NCBI GenBank assembly: GCA_029532625.1
Contig: JARFXM010000009.1
Span: 3,100,001 to 3,164,000, forward strand
Direction of reading: 5' to 3'
DNA length: 64,000 nt
Source of the DNA: Lomentospora prolificans
Lineage: Eukaryota; Ascomycota; Sordariomycetes; Microascales; Microascaceae
Part shown: positions 36,745 to 47,700 of the stretch, in pieces
Layout of the letters: each line of letters begins with the position of its first letter
How positions within the stretch are numbered: position 1 is the first letter of the stretch
Made by a program: the position numbers and the translations under genes
Notes under the pieces: generated by a model
Seen by the model: the letters and a program-made list of their open reading frames with translations, nothing else
What the model was told of the DNA's origin: nothing
Database searches by the model: none

Positions 36745-37580
36745 ATGGCAACCCAAGCGAAGCGGGTTGAAATCAACTGCGATATGGGAGAGGGCTTTGG
36801 CCGTTGGAAGATGGTAAGTTACGCATACTCCAGACTTCTTTGCGGGAAGCCTTCAAGCCATGAATAACCAAGTCAAACTCTACATAGGGCCCTGACGAGG
36901 AGCTCATGAAAGTCATCGACGTTGCCAATGTCGCCTGTGGATTCCACGCCGGCGACCCTTCCATTATGCTCAAGACCGTCCGGCTCGCTAAGCAAAACGG
37001 CGTCCGCGTCGGCGCCCACCCCAGCTTCCCCGACCTTGGCGGCTTCGGGCGCCGGAGGATGGAGATCGACCCGGAAGACATGTACGCCATGGTCCTCTAC
37101 CAGGTCGGCTCGCTCAACGCCATCCTCAAGTCCGAGGGCATGGAGCTCAACCACGTCAAGCCCCATGGCCAGCTCTACTTTTACGTCCACCAGGACGCCG
37201 GAATCCGCGACGCCGTGATCCGGGCCGTCGCCACCTTTGGCGTTCCCATCATGGGCCTGCCCCACAGCGTCATCAGGGAGACCTGCGCCAAGTACGGCGT
37301 CGAGCTCATCCCCGAGTATTTCCCCGATATCGAGTACGACGCTGCGGGCCAGCACGTGCCCGTGGCCAAGTGTCGGCCCGTCAACGGCGATGTGGTCAAG
37401 GAACGTATTCACAGCTTCGCCACGGACGGGTGCGCCACAACCGCGGACGGCGTCAAGGTGGATTTAGGTTTTGGCGACGTGTCTAGCGCTACTTTTAGCA
37501 TCTGCATTCACTCCGACTTGCCTACGGCGTTAGACAATGCCAGCGGTGCGCGTGCGGCCGTCGATGAGCTGTTTGCATAA
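36745..37580 (+). CDS. lamB: LamB/YcsF family protein (PxpA-like lactam/5-oxoproline hydrolase subunit)
   Basis: Homologue of bacterial PxpA (the ATP-dependent 5-oxoprolinase subunit) and of Aspergillus LamB, required for 2-pyrrolidinone use. Exons are 36745-36813 and 36888-37580 (74-nt intron), giving 253 aa, the full family length. Signature blocks are EINCDMGEGFG (residues 9-19), NVACGFHAGDP, GVRVGAHPSFPDLGGFGRR and HVKPHGQLY; the conserved Asp/His residues in these blocks form the presumed active site. It lies 1.7 kb upstream of, and on the same strand as, the LamA-like carboxylase, the expected partner. It is very GC-rich at third positions compared with its flanks, as expected for an expressed gene. 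Confidence 0.93.
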
Positions 37581-39258
37581 TGACGACGGCAAAGGGACGA
37601 GGATGCCAAGGGGGCCGACCACGGCACTAATTGACAGCTGGGGAGGCAAAGTCAAAACATCTCAAGGGCCAGTAACCAGGATTCAGGAAGCTGCTCCGAC
37701 GGCCGCGTGCGACAGCAGGCGCGTATCAGTCTAGGGCTGGAGGAAGCGAAGGCGCGGAGAAGTCGCTGTTTGGCTTTAAGGACTTCTCTTCCATTGGGCT
37801 CCCAGGTCAGCCCTGAAATGGACTTGGCGAATAGGGGAGAAGGGCATGTATCAGTGGCGATATCAAGATGGATGCTACGAGTTATGAGCGTTTCAAGCGT
37901 AGTTGAGCCTTCTATCAGACCTACGAAGCTCGGATCATTGATGAATGCGAGGAAAACAGAGAACGCTGTCTAAATGTTAATAGAGCTAGATATTACCCAT
38001 CATCGTCGATGCTTCTAACTTAAATGTAGCAGGGAGCAAGCCTATTGGTAAGGATTGATCACTAGAGAAGAAATGAAGCCCAGGCAATTGATTATAGAAG
38101 GATGGAGGTGATCCATCGAATCGCTCTCTTTAATAGATCACCCATATATCGAGCCTGAGCCCGAGCCCGAGCCCGTTATCCATCGCTTGCCACCAGGTAA
38201 TCGATGACCTGCTGGCAGCCACTGCTAATCTAAGAATAGATAGTGGCCACCTAGCCTTGGTTGGCATCTGGTGGGCCGCTGGCCAGGCGAGTGGATGGAC
38301 GAAACTCCACTGGTCGCAGTGCTGAATCCACTGAGATAACTGGTGGCTGGCTGGTGGGGAACATTGATTGCAACTTTCTAGGCTCCAGTCAACCCCGCCG
38401 CCAGGCTGGCTCGGCTGTCGAAATGGAATCTCTGTCTCTCAAGGATCAATATGAACATTTCAATCATAGCCAGCCTGGATCTCGGGCCTTCCCTTCTGTG
38501 CTCTCTCCAGTTCCGATAAAATCATTGATCACAGGCCTCTAGAATTGGTAGCTCAGCTTCCCGGTCACCACCCCGTCTTGCCCTTTATCCTCTGACATAG
38601 GATCGAGGAGCTGCACAGTTTGCGTACCCCAGGAATTCATTAGCCAGCATCTCGAATTACACTAGACCCCAGTAGTCCTACACTCCAGGTGCAGATGAAG
38701 CTGGCCGTCATCGCCCACCCCAAAAGAAGAAAAGTTCCGCGGCTATCTGTCATCTCAACTAGGCCCACACGCTAAACGGCCTCCTCATCCCCTCTCCTCA
38801 TTTGCATTCTTTCTGGGGAACAGTGGAGAATGCCTGTCCCTTCTGAACCCCTCACACCCAGCCGGATGGCGCCCGCACTCTGGGCTCCCGAGGCCTTCCC
38901 TAGTCTCCCGCAGGATGTGGAAGCTGACGCCTGCACCTCCTTAGCCCTTGGTCGCGGAAGGGCCCGAGATCAAGACTGGCTTTTGCGTCACATAATACTT
39001 CGTTGGCCTGCGTGATCGCCTTCATCTGTTCAGAGAGGTGATGCTTGGACGAATCCCGATATCTTGATCCTGCCTTTACCCACTCACTCACCTTGCTGCC
39101 CCTCCCCCCTTTCCCCGGGGCTATACAAGGCAATAATACCCCGGATCCTTTTATTTCTCCTTACCAGAGTCCATTGATATCATTACTCTAAGCAGCTTAT
39201 GTACCCGAGCTATTGAACCTTGTGCAAGTGTGAAGCGCATGCACATCCAAGAGAAAAG
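37581..39258 (+). promoter_or_regulatory. Upstream region of the LamA-like gene, with GATA sites
   Basis: 1.68 kb between lamB and the carboxylase. HGATAR-type sites occur at 38238-38243 (AGATAG), 38334-38339 (AGATAA) and 38514-38519 (CGATAA), the kind bound by the nitrogen regulator AreA/NIT2. It also contains a GAGCCC repeat (38153-38182) and TGGC-rich motifs. No coding gene was recognised. Confidence 0.5.
38153..38182 (+). repeat. GAGCCC/GAGCCT hexanucleotide repeat
   Basis: About five tandem copies of a GAGCCY hexamer in intergenic DNA upstream of the LamA-like gene. Confidence 0.8.
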
Positions 39259-42200
39259 ATGCAGGCGCTACGGACAGTTTTGATCGTCAACAGGGGTGAG
39301 ATCGCGGTGAGGTGTATCCGTGCTTGCCAGAAGCTCGGTGTGGACAGCGTCGCTCTGTACACTGCGGCTGATTCTGGTTCTCTCCACGTCTCCCTGGCGA
39401 CTCGGAGTGTGCTATTAGAAGATGAAGGCCCACGGGCCTTTGGTGATATGTATGTAAGCCCCCTCGCAGACACCGGTGCTCTCAACCGCGGGCGTCTTTG
39501 GACTTGTATATATGCTAACATTCCACGTCCAGTGACACGATCCTAAGGATTTGCAAGCAGCAGAATGTTGACGCCGTCTTCCCCGGATATGGCTTTCTCA
39601 GCGAGAGCCCAGAATTCTCCAAGAGAGTGGAGGAAAATGGCATCGTGTTCATCGGGCCCGATGCCCAATCTATTGAGTGCATGGGCCTCAAGCACAAGGC
39701 GCGGCAGCTCGCCATTGCTGCTCAAGTTCCTGTTGTGAAAGGCTCAGGGTTACTTAGTACGCCGGAGCAGGCCGTTGAGGCAGCAAAGGCCGTCGGCTTC
39801 CCGGTACGTGAAACTTTTCACTCTAGGAATTCTGAATATAGAGCTAACGAATAGGATATGGTCTAGGTAATGATCAAGGCATCCGGCGGAGGTGGCGGTA
39901 TGGGTACTCAAATCTGCTGGACGGAGGAGGAGGTTGGCCCCGGCTTCACGTACGTGCTTGGGCGGGCGGAGGCCCTGTTCAAGGATACTGGAGTCTTCCT
40001 TGAGAGATACTATCCGAAAAGCCATCACATTGAAGTCCAGGTAAGTCACTAACTATATAGTCGTTCCGTTCCGTCCCGTTCCAAACTCATAACCCTGACC
40101 ATCTCTTAGATCTTCGGCAACGGCACGGATGTCATCCACTTTGGTGAACGAGAGTGCAGCATCCAACGCCGGTTACAAAAGGTAGTTGAAGAATCTCCTA
40201 GTCCCCACTTAGCCGACAAACCTCAGCTTCGTCGAGGCCTCTTGGAGTGTGCCCTGGCCCTAACCAGGTCCATCAACTACCGCTCCGCCGGTACAGTCGA
40301 GTTTCTCGTCGACGATGAGTCGTCAGACTTTTTCTTCCTCGAGATGAACACTCGCCTACAAGTCGAGCACGGTATATCCGAGCTCTGCTACGGAGTTGAT
40401 ATCGTGGCGCTCATGCTGCGACAAGCCGATTACCAACTCGCCAAAACACAAGGCATTCCCTCCGACGAGTTGCTCAAGATGCAAAAGGAGGTCCCTATCG
40501 GCCATGCTATTGAAGTCCGGCTATGCTGCGAAAACCCGGCTGACAACTTCCTCCCTACATCTGGATTTGTGCAGGAGCTCACCTGGCCCGCGGGAGAGCG
40601 TGTGCGGATAGATACGTGGATCCAGACGGGGACCCCGATCAGCTCCTACTTTGGTACGTTGGTGTCGCCAGACCTTGCGCGGATGTCAACTTACTTTTGT
40701 AGACTCTCTTGTCGGAAAAGTCATGATTCATGAAGAAAACAGGGCCGCAGCTATCGAGGGCATGACCCATGCATTGCAGCAGACCAAGGTTGGCGGCGTT
40801 GTGAGCAACTTGGCTTTTCTGCGAGACCTCATCGCCTCATCCGGTTAGCCAAAACTTCTCCTAACTGGATGCCCAAAGCTAAAGGGCTGAGCTAACGGAT
40901 ATGGATAGTTTTCTCGCATGGCCGAACGCTGACAACTTTCCTCACCGAGCAGTTCGCCTTTGAGCCTGCGGTTATCCAAGTCATCAGCCCCGGTGGAAAC
41001 ACTACGATCCAACAGACTCGCCCACGCACTATCAAGGGTTACGGTATTCCCGAAGGCGGCCCCATGGACGATCTTACTGCCAACGGTAAGCTTTTACAAT
41101 TCTTACCTATTCCATGCCTGTGTCTGTAACCTATTCTGACACATGAAATAGTGGCGAACCTGCTGGTTGGGAACCCTCCAGATACGGAGTGTCTGGAGAT
41201 CATTAGGATGGGCCCTGAACTTCTCTTTTCTTGCGACAGTATCATAGCTGTCTGCGGTGCACCTTTAAATGTGGAGGTTGATGGGAAGCCGGTCGACATG
41301 TGGACCCGGTTCTTGATCAAGGCCGGTCAAACCCTCAAGCTTGGAATGGTGATGGGCGCCGGATGTTGTTGCTACATTGCGATTAGAGGAGGATTCCCGT
41401 CAACGTAAGTTTGAGCTAGCATCACCTGTGCTCATACCTCTCCTAACAATGGTACGTAGTGCCGAATGGCTTGGAACCAAGTCGACATCACCGTCTCAAG
41501 GCTTGGGCGGGCTTCAGGGCCGGGCCCTCAGACACGGCGATTTCCTTGAGCTGAAGCGACTTCAGAGGAGTATGGACAGCGAGAAAGAACTTCGATTACC
41601 GTCCGAACTTACGCCACCGCATGCTGTCTCTGCCATCTACGTTATGCACGGGCCCCATGACTCGGATGATTTCATCACTCAAAAGGGTCGAGACGTCATC
41701 TACTCCGCCGAGTGGACAGTGAACCATAACTGTAGCCGCAGTGGCGTTCGGCTGGATGGCCCTACTATAGAATGGGCTAGAGCTGGTTCGGCCGCCGGCC
41801 ACCCTAGCAACGTTGTCGATTATCCTTATCCGGCTCCTGGGGGCGTCAACTGGGGTGGCGACGCTCCCATCATCTTTCCGAGAGATGCGCCTGACTTTGG
41901 TGGATTCCTTTGCTCGTCGACCGTTCCTTCGGCTGAGCTATGGAAGCTAGGTCAGCTGAAACCCGGAGACAGTTTCAAGTTCGTTCCCATCTCCTACGAC
42001 AGTGCTCGGGCTGTAGCTCAGAGGAAGAAAGAGTTCATCGCTGCAGCTGAGGAATTCATGTCAACCGGCGTCATCCAGCCAGTTGAACTTGATATCAAGG
42101 CTGCGGTCGACGATTCAAGTGCTCTCCTCAAGATACTAGAGGGAAATACCCCAACAACGACTCTCCGGCTCCGTCAGGTATGCTTGCCTAGCAGCCAAAC

Positions 42201-43517
42201 GAATTCGTATTTCTGTTCAGACAGTCCTCTAACAATAGTTTAGTCCGGTGATACTGCGGTTTTAGTGGATCTCGGATTTCAAGAAGCTAGCCTAGAGACC
42301 GCAGCCTGTGCAAACATTCTTGCCGCTGCTGTCAGGAAGTCTGTCGGAAGTGACATTCACGTTCACGTCACCGCAAGCTGTAAGTTTAAATCTTCTATAA
42401 CGGCGCAAAATCACCATGCTTCCAATAGCAGCTAACGCTCACGTGTTTAGCCATCATGCTTGAGTTTGATCCCGAAATGATTTCCCAGGCTTCGGTAATG
42501 GACATAATTGCAAAGGCCCAGAAGGAGACTCAGAGCTTTGACAAGCCCGTTCAGTGCCGAAAGCTCAGGCTTCCTATCGTCTTCGATCACCCGGTAATCA
42601 AGGAGAGCGAGGTGCGCTACTCCAAGCTCACTAGGTCCAAGGCTGTCTATCTCCCGGACAGCATCAAGTATGTCCACGAGAACAACGGTCTTCCGGAACG
42701 CGACTCGGTATTTGATGTCCTCCGTAATACTCGGTTTATTGTAGTGGGCGTCGGTTTCATCACTGGTCTTCCACTCATGCTACCGATCGACCCGCGAGCG
42801 CGAATTGTCGCGCAAAAATACAACCCTCCACGAACCACCACACCGCCCGGAACTGTAGGTATCGGCGGGCGCATCTTCTGCATATATCCCGCCGACCAAC
42901 CCGGTGGCTACATGCCGCTGGCTCGCACTATCCCCGTCTGGGACACCTTTTCTCTCCGCAAGGGCTTCACTAAGGGCCAACCTTGGCTATGTGAGCCTTT
43001 CGACATCATCACGTTCTACGAGGTTGGGGTCTCCGAGTTCGACGAGATCGAAAAGTCCTTCCAGGCTGGCACGTACGAGATCCAGATGGAGCCCGCCAGC
43101 TTCGATGTCACAGCCGAGCTGGCGCAAGAGAAGGAGATCCTGGGTCTACCCGAGACGGCGAGCTTCCAGGCTCGCCAAAACGCCTCGGCCGCCGAGATGA
43201 GCGCGCGCGAGGCCGGGTTGTATGCCCAGTGGCAGGCGGGCATCGAGCGTCCGGAGGCTCAGGTCGAGGAGGATGAGGACCTCACTGGTATCAAGGTCAT
43301 CTCCCCGCACCAGGGAAAGGTGTGGAAGGTTCTCGTTGAGCCCGGCGACAGGATCTCTGCGGGCCAGGCGATTGCCATACTAGAGTCTATGAAGATGGAG
43401 ATTCCCGTCTTGGCGGGCGACGATCATGAGGGACTTGTCGTCAGGAAGGTATTAGCGAGGGAGGAGACTTTGGTTTTGCCTGGAAACACGGTTGCGCTTT
43501 TGGAAGCGGCGGAGTAG
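39259..43517 (+). CDS. lamA: LamA-like/urea-carboxylase-type protein: BC, PxpC, PxpB and biotinyl domains
   Basis: ATP- and biotin-dependent enzyme of the urea carboxylase group without an amidase domain. Ten exons: 39259-39449, 39533-39803, 39867-40040, 40110-40653, 40703-40843, 40909-41085, 41152-41404, 41460-42177, 42244-42379 and 42451-43517, giving 1,223 aa. Biotin carboxylase spans residues 1 to about 440 (VLIVNRGEIAVRCIRA, glycine loop SGGGGGMG near 160, EMNTRLQVEH near 290). A PxpC/KipA-like domain runs from about 455 to 790 (VISPGGNTTIQ, KGYGIPEGGPMDD). A PxpB/KipI-like domain covers about 815-1080 (FIVVGVGFITGLPLML, PPGTVGIGG). The C-terminal biotinyl domain carries ESMKMEIP, with the biotinylated Lys near 1181. 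Filamentous fungi normally use nickel urease for urea, so with LamB next door a lactam or 5-oxoproline substrate is more likely. Confidence 0.92.
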
Positions 43518-44709
43518 TTTTTGTGTTTCTTTATGGACCTGGGTGAGTAGGGTGAGGTTGAACAAGTAGTTACTCCGTGACATGTAAATGGAAATATAAG
43601 CATGACCCTGTGTACGTCTACCTTTCTGTTTCTGTGTTCAGATAGTCATGTTTTGCGTGTCGAGTTTGGAACCTCGGGTTGATATAAGAGGTTCCAAGTT
43701 AAGTTCCTCTAGGAACTGATGAGCGAGCGAGACACGGCATATCCTGTGATGAATAGGTATCCACTCGCCGAGACTTGCACCCGGGTCTATTCAAAGCTGT
43801 TAGCATACCACAACCAAGCAGTTTTCAAAGCAGGTATGACTTACTTACATCCGCCTTGAAAAAGGGGTGAATTGGCTTCTGTGAGACAGGCACTTTCGCG
43901 TTTGATTTTGTTTGTGGAGGCAATACCCTGTTTCTTTGGGTTGAAGGAGATGTCGAGCTGTTTGGAAAGGGAATCAACATCGCAAACAAAGCTCAAGGAA
44001 ACTGACCGGCAACTAGGCGCCGGGTCACGCATCTCAGGAAATGAGGAGAATTGATGAGAGAATCAGACAAAACAAGGACCAGCTCTCCATGAGGGTATCC
44101 ATAAGTAATACGCAGATATATACACATATACTAGACACATGGATATAGATCAACAGCGCACAAACAGCCAAACTCGGGCTAGCAAGATCATTCCTTAGCC
44201 CAACCAAATCACCCACGGGGTATACAAGCTCCCGCAAAGCAAAGCTCGCCGAAACCAAACGTTCCGAACTGGTCTGAACCATCAGATGAAACACTGTCTC
44301 TCGCCGAGAAACGTCTAAGTCAAAAAACATTGCGCCTGGACGACAACCGGTCAACCAAAATAAGGTGTGTGCGTGCTCCATGCTCTATGTATGTTGCCGG
44401 CAAAAAAAGAGCTGTTCCCTCCCCAAGGGCCAAAGGTTTACATGCGAAAAAGAGTCGCGGGTATGTATGTGTACGCAGTGGAATAATATGACGGTGAAAC
44501 GAATGCGCTCTCGCTCTCGAAAAGGAAGGGTATTGGTAATAAAGCCACCTCAAATCATGGGCATGTGCAAGGAAATCAAGTACGTGTAGATAGAACAGAA
44601 AAAGAGAGATATACCAAAATGTCATGTCGTTCGCAACAAGAAAACAACACCTAACAATCGTCCGTACACCGCTATACACAAGCTCCGAAACCATGAGAGG
44701 ATCCAACAA
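43518..44709. other. Convergent 3' region between LamA-like and giant-protein genes
   Basis: 1.19 kb holding the 3' UTRs of two convergent genes. Short frames lack recognisable features. No tRNA was recognised. Confidence 0.6.
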
Positions 44710-47700
44710 TCAAGAACCTGTAAGTTTCTTCCACCAGCTGCTCCTCGGGGTGGTATCCATGAAAAGCGAATTGCGGTTGCTGTGCCTCCGCTCATCACTA
44801 CCGTCCGAACCACCGCCTCGCCTATCCTTGTCAGACTCCTCGCGACGGAGCCTTCTGAGACGGCGCTCGTCAGCATCCCCGCGATGGTACCGACGCCGCG
44901 AGTCGTCATCTTCCGTTTGGTGGGAGCCGTCCACCTGCTCGTCCCCCGGCGGCGGAGGCGCATCTGAGTGCTCCTTGACCCACGATGAGGTACCGGAGTG
45001 AGGCCATGAAGGCCTTGGGCTGCTCTTAGACAGCTTCTTACTGCTTCTGCGATACACCCCTTCGTTTGCGGATGCCTCGTTGCTACGATGGCTCCTTCGA
45101 CGGTTCTCGTCACCTTCTCGCGCCGCTCGTTTTGCTTCGCGCCTTCGGCGCCTATCTGCGTCCTCTTCCGACGTTTCCAAGGTATGAGACCGATGGCGAC
45201 GTCTCCTATCTCCGTCACCACCTGCGGCCGCGTCACGCTCCCGACGCAGTCGTCGGCGCTCCGCACGCCTGGCCTCATCCTCCTCCGCTGCGCGGCGCTC
45301 GGCTTCCTCGCGCTGACGAGCGGCGCGTCGCTCCGCACGCCGAGCGGCTTCAGCTTCTTCTGCTTGTTTTCGTCTTTTCTCACGACGAGCCGCGTCCTTG
45401 GCTTGGCGGGCCTCTTCAGCAGCGCGATCCGCAGCCTCTCGCTCTTTTTCAGCGCGACGGGCGCGACGGGCGGCGCGTCTTGCCTCGGCTTCCGCATCGG
45501 TCATAGCGCCATCGTCTACAGGCCTAATACCGCGATCGCCGCGACCTTCGTCGTCGGTTGCGTAGGCGCTGCGACGACGATCCGTCTTACCAGTCGCAGG
45601 AGTGTTGAGAAGACTGGTGAATAGGCCCGAAAATGCCGACTTCTTCGCGCTTGAAGCCGATCGCTTCATCGGCGTGCTATCTGCGGCATCGGCATCGGTC
45701 ATGATCGCGTCCTCATCGGGCTTAGCCTGTTTTGCATGAATACCGTTAGAATGCCATTGTCAAGTGCGTGATCAATTAAAGGGTTGGGCACGTACCTTTG
45801 AGCGACGACGGGACGATTTGTCGGGGCTAGGCGCGCCAACACCAAGAATCTTGGCTGCCTTGCCCGAGATTGCAGGCTCGGGCGGGGGGGACATAAGACC
45901 GCCAGTCATATCGACGGAATGGCGGCGCGATGACTTTGTACTGGATCGCTTTTTGTCGCGTGTCGAGCTCGACCGCGTAATTGGTGGCGTGCTGAACATG
46001 CCAGCGCTTCGCGACTTCGGCGCGGGGGTCTTAGGTTCGCGATCAGCTTTGTCGGACGAGGATCCCTTCGAAGACTTCTCCTCTTTCTCAGCGGATGAGC
46101 GCTTGGACTTGGACCGGGATGACTTCTTCTCTTCCTTTCGGGGGGTTCCGGCAGTCCACATGCTCCAAGAAGAAGATCCGTCGCGGTTTATCTTGGGACG
46201 CTCTTTCCTGGACTTGAATTCAGTCGGCGGGGTCAGCGGTGCGTCAGGAACCGCCGGAGGGATAGGGGGCGGTGGTGGAGGTGCGGCGCTGGCGGCGGCG
46301 GCAGATCGCGACTTCTTCGACTTCTTAGGCTTCTCCAATAGGTCAATGACTTCGACTTCGTCCTCGTCGATTTCGGCTGGGAAGCTTCCAGGAAGGTCTT
46401 TGGCTTTTCTTGACTTGCGCTTGGGTTCGGATGGGGGTGCGGGAGGGGGAGGAGGAACGTCAATGATTTCGTCGTCTGGCGCTTCGAAAGCTCTATATTT
46501 CTCGGCGAGTTTGCCCCCTACAGCATTCCGGGACCTCACGCCGCGCGGGCTTGATTGCGCATCCGTGTCTTGAGCTGTAGCACCTTCCAGAATCAGCATG
46601 AGTCAGCAACGTAATTTCGGAATTTTCCGACGACCCTTTGGACGCCAAGGCAACCAAAGTCTGGGGAAATCTGCGGGGGCGGAAGCATGGATGCCTGAGG
46701 CAACGAACCTTTCTTGGATTTCTTGGCGCCCCAGAAGTCGAAGGCATCGTCGCCGGCGTCCTTGGCCGCCGCGGCGGGCTCGTCCATAGCGAGGATCTCT
46801 TCAACCTGCTCCGGGGTGAGATCCACGTCGAGATCGGCATCATCATCCTTGTCCGCTCCCTTGCTCTTCTTATCCTTGGACTTGGATTTCTTTGACTTTT
46901 TCTTGCCCGATTCGGCGTCGTCAAGAGCTCGAGCAGCGTCCTCCTCTTCGGCCTCCTTCTCGGCGGCGGCCTCCTCGGCTTCCTTGGCGGCGACATCTTT
47001 GGCGCGCTTGGTGGCGTTCCCAGTCAGACGATCAAATTTTTCCTGGTCGCGGCGGGTGAGCTTCTTGCGACCCTTCTTAGCGGTAAGCGCAGCAAGCTCG
47101 TCCTCCTCCGCGGCGATCTCCGCCTCTGCCGCCTCTTTCGCCGCCTGTTCTTCGGCCTCTCGGGCAGCTTGCTCCTCAGCTTCCCTGGCGGCTTGCTCTT
47201 CAGCCTCCTTGGCAGCCTGCTCCTCTGCGAGACGTGCTTCCTCCTTAGCCTTCTCCTTCTCCGCCTTCTTCTTCTCCTTCTCGAGTTTCTCCTGTTCCTT
47301 CTTGCTGAGCTTCGGCTCCTTCTCCTTGGACTTGGACTTTTTATCCTTAGACTTAGACTTAGAATCTTCGGGCTCGTCGGGCTCTGGCGTAGGCTCAGGA
47401 GGTACTTCGGTGGCGATATCTTTCTTGGACTTCTTCTTGGACTTCTTCGAGCTGTCATCGTCTGCCTTGTCATCCTTGATCTCTTCAATGGCATCGGGTT
47501 GGACAGACTCGAGGTCCCCTCCATCCGCAACTTCAACCGGCACATCCCGTGATTTGTCCTTCTTCTTCTTCTTCTTCTTATCCTTGGAGTCGTCGGCGGG
47601 CTCTTCGATCGCATCAGGCTGCCAAGCGTCGTCGCCAGTCTCTGCCGGTGGGTCATCGAGTGATATTAGGTCTTGCTTCTTCTTCTTGTCCTTCTTAGAA

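Noticed and set aside
36873..37412. 179-codon minus-strand frame
   Set aside because: Antisense of the LamB-like gene, whose own conserved motifs are clear.
39259..43517. Annotation as urea amidolyase (DUR1,2)
   Set aside because: No allophanate hydrolase/amidase domain is present in the gene or next to it, and LamB context favours lactam use.
43690..43810. Possible tRNA-like region with short inverted repeats
   Set aside because: I could not assemble a cloverleaf; a T-loop TTCRANN in the right place is missing.
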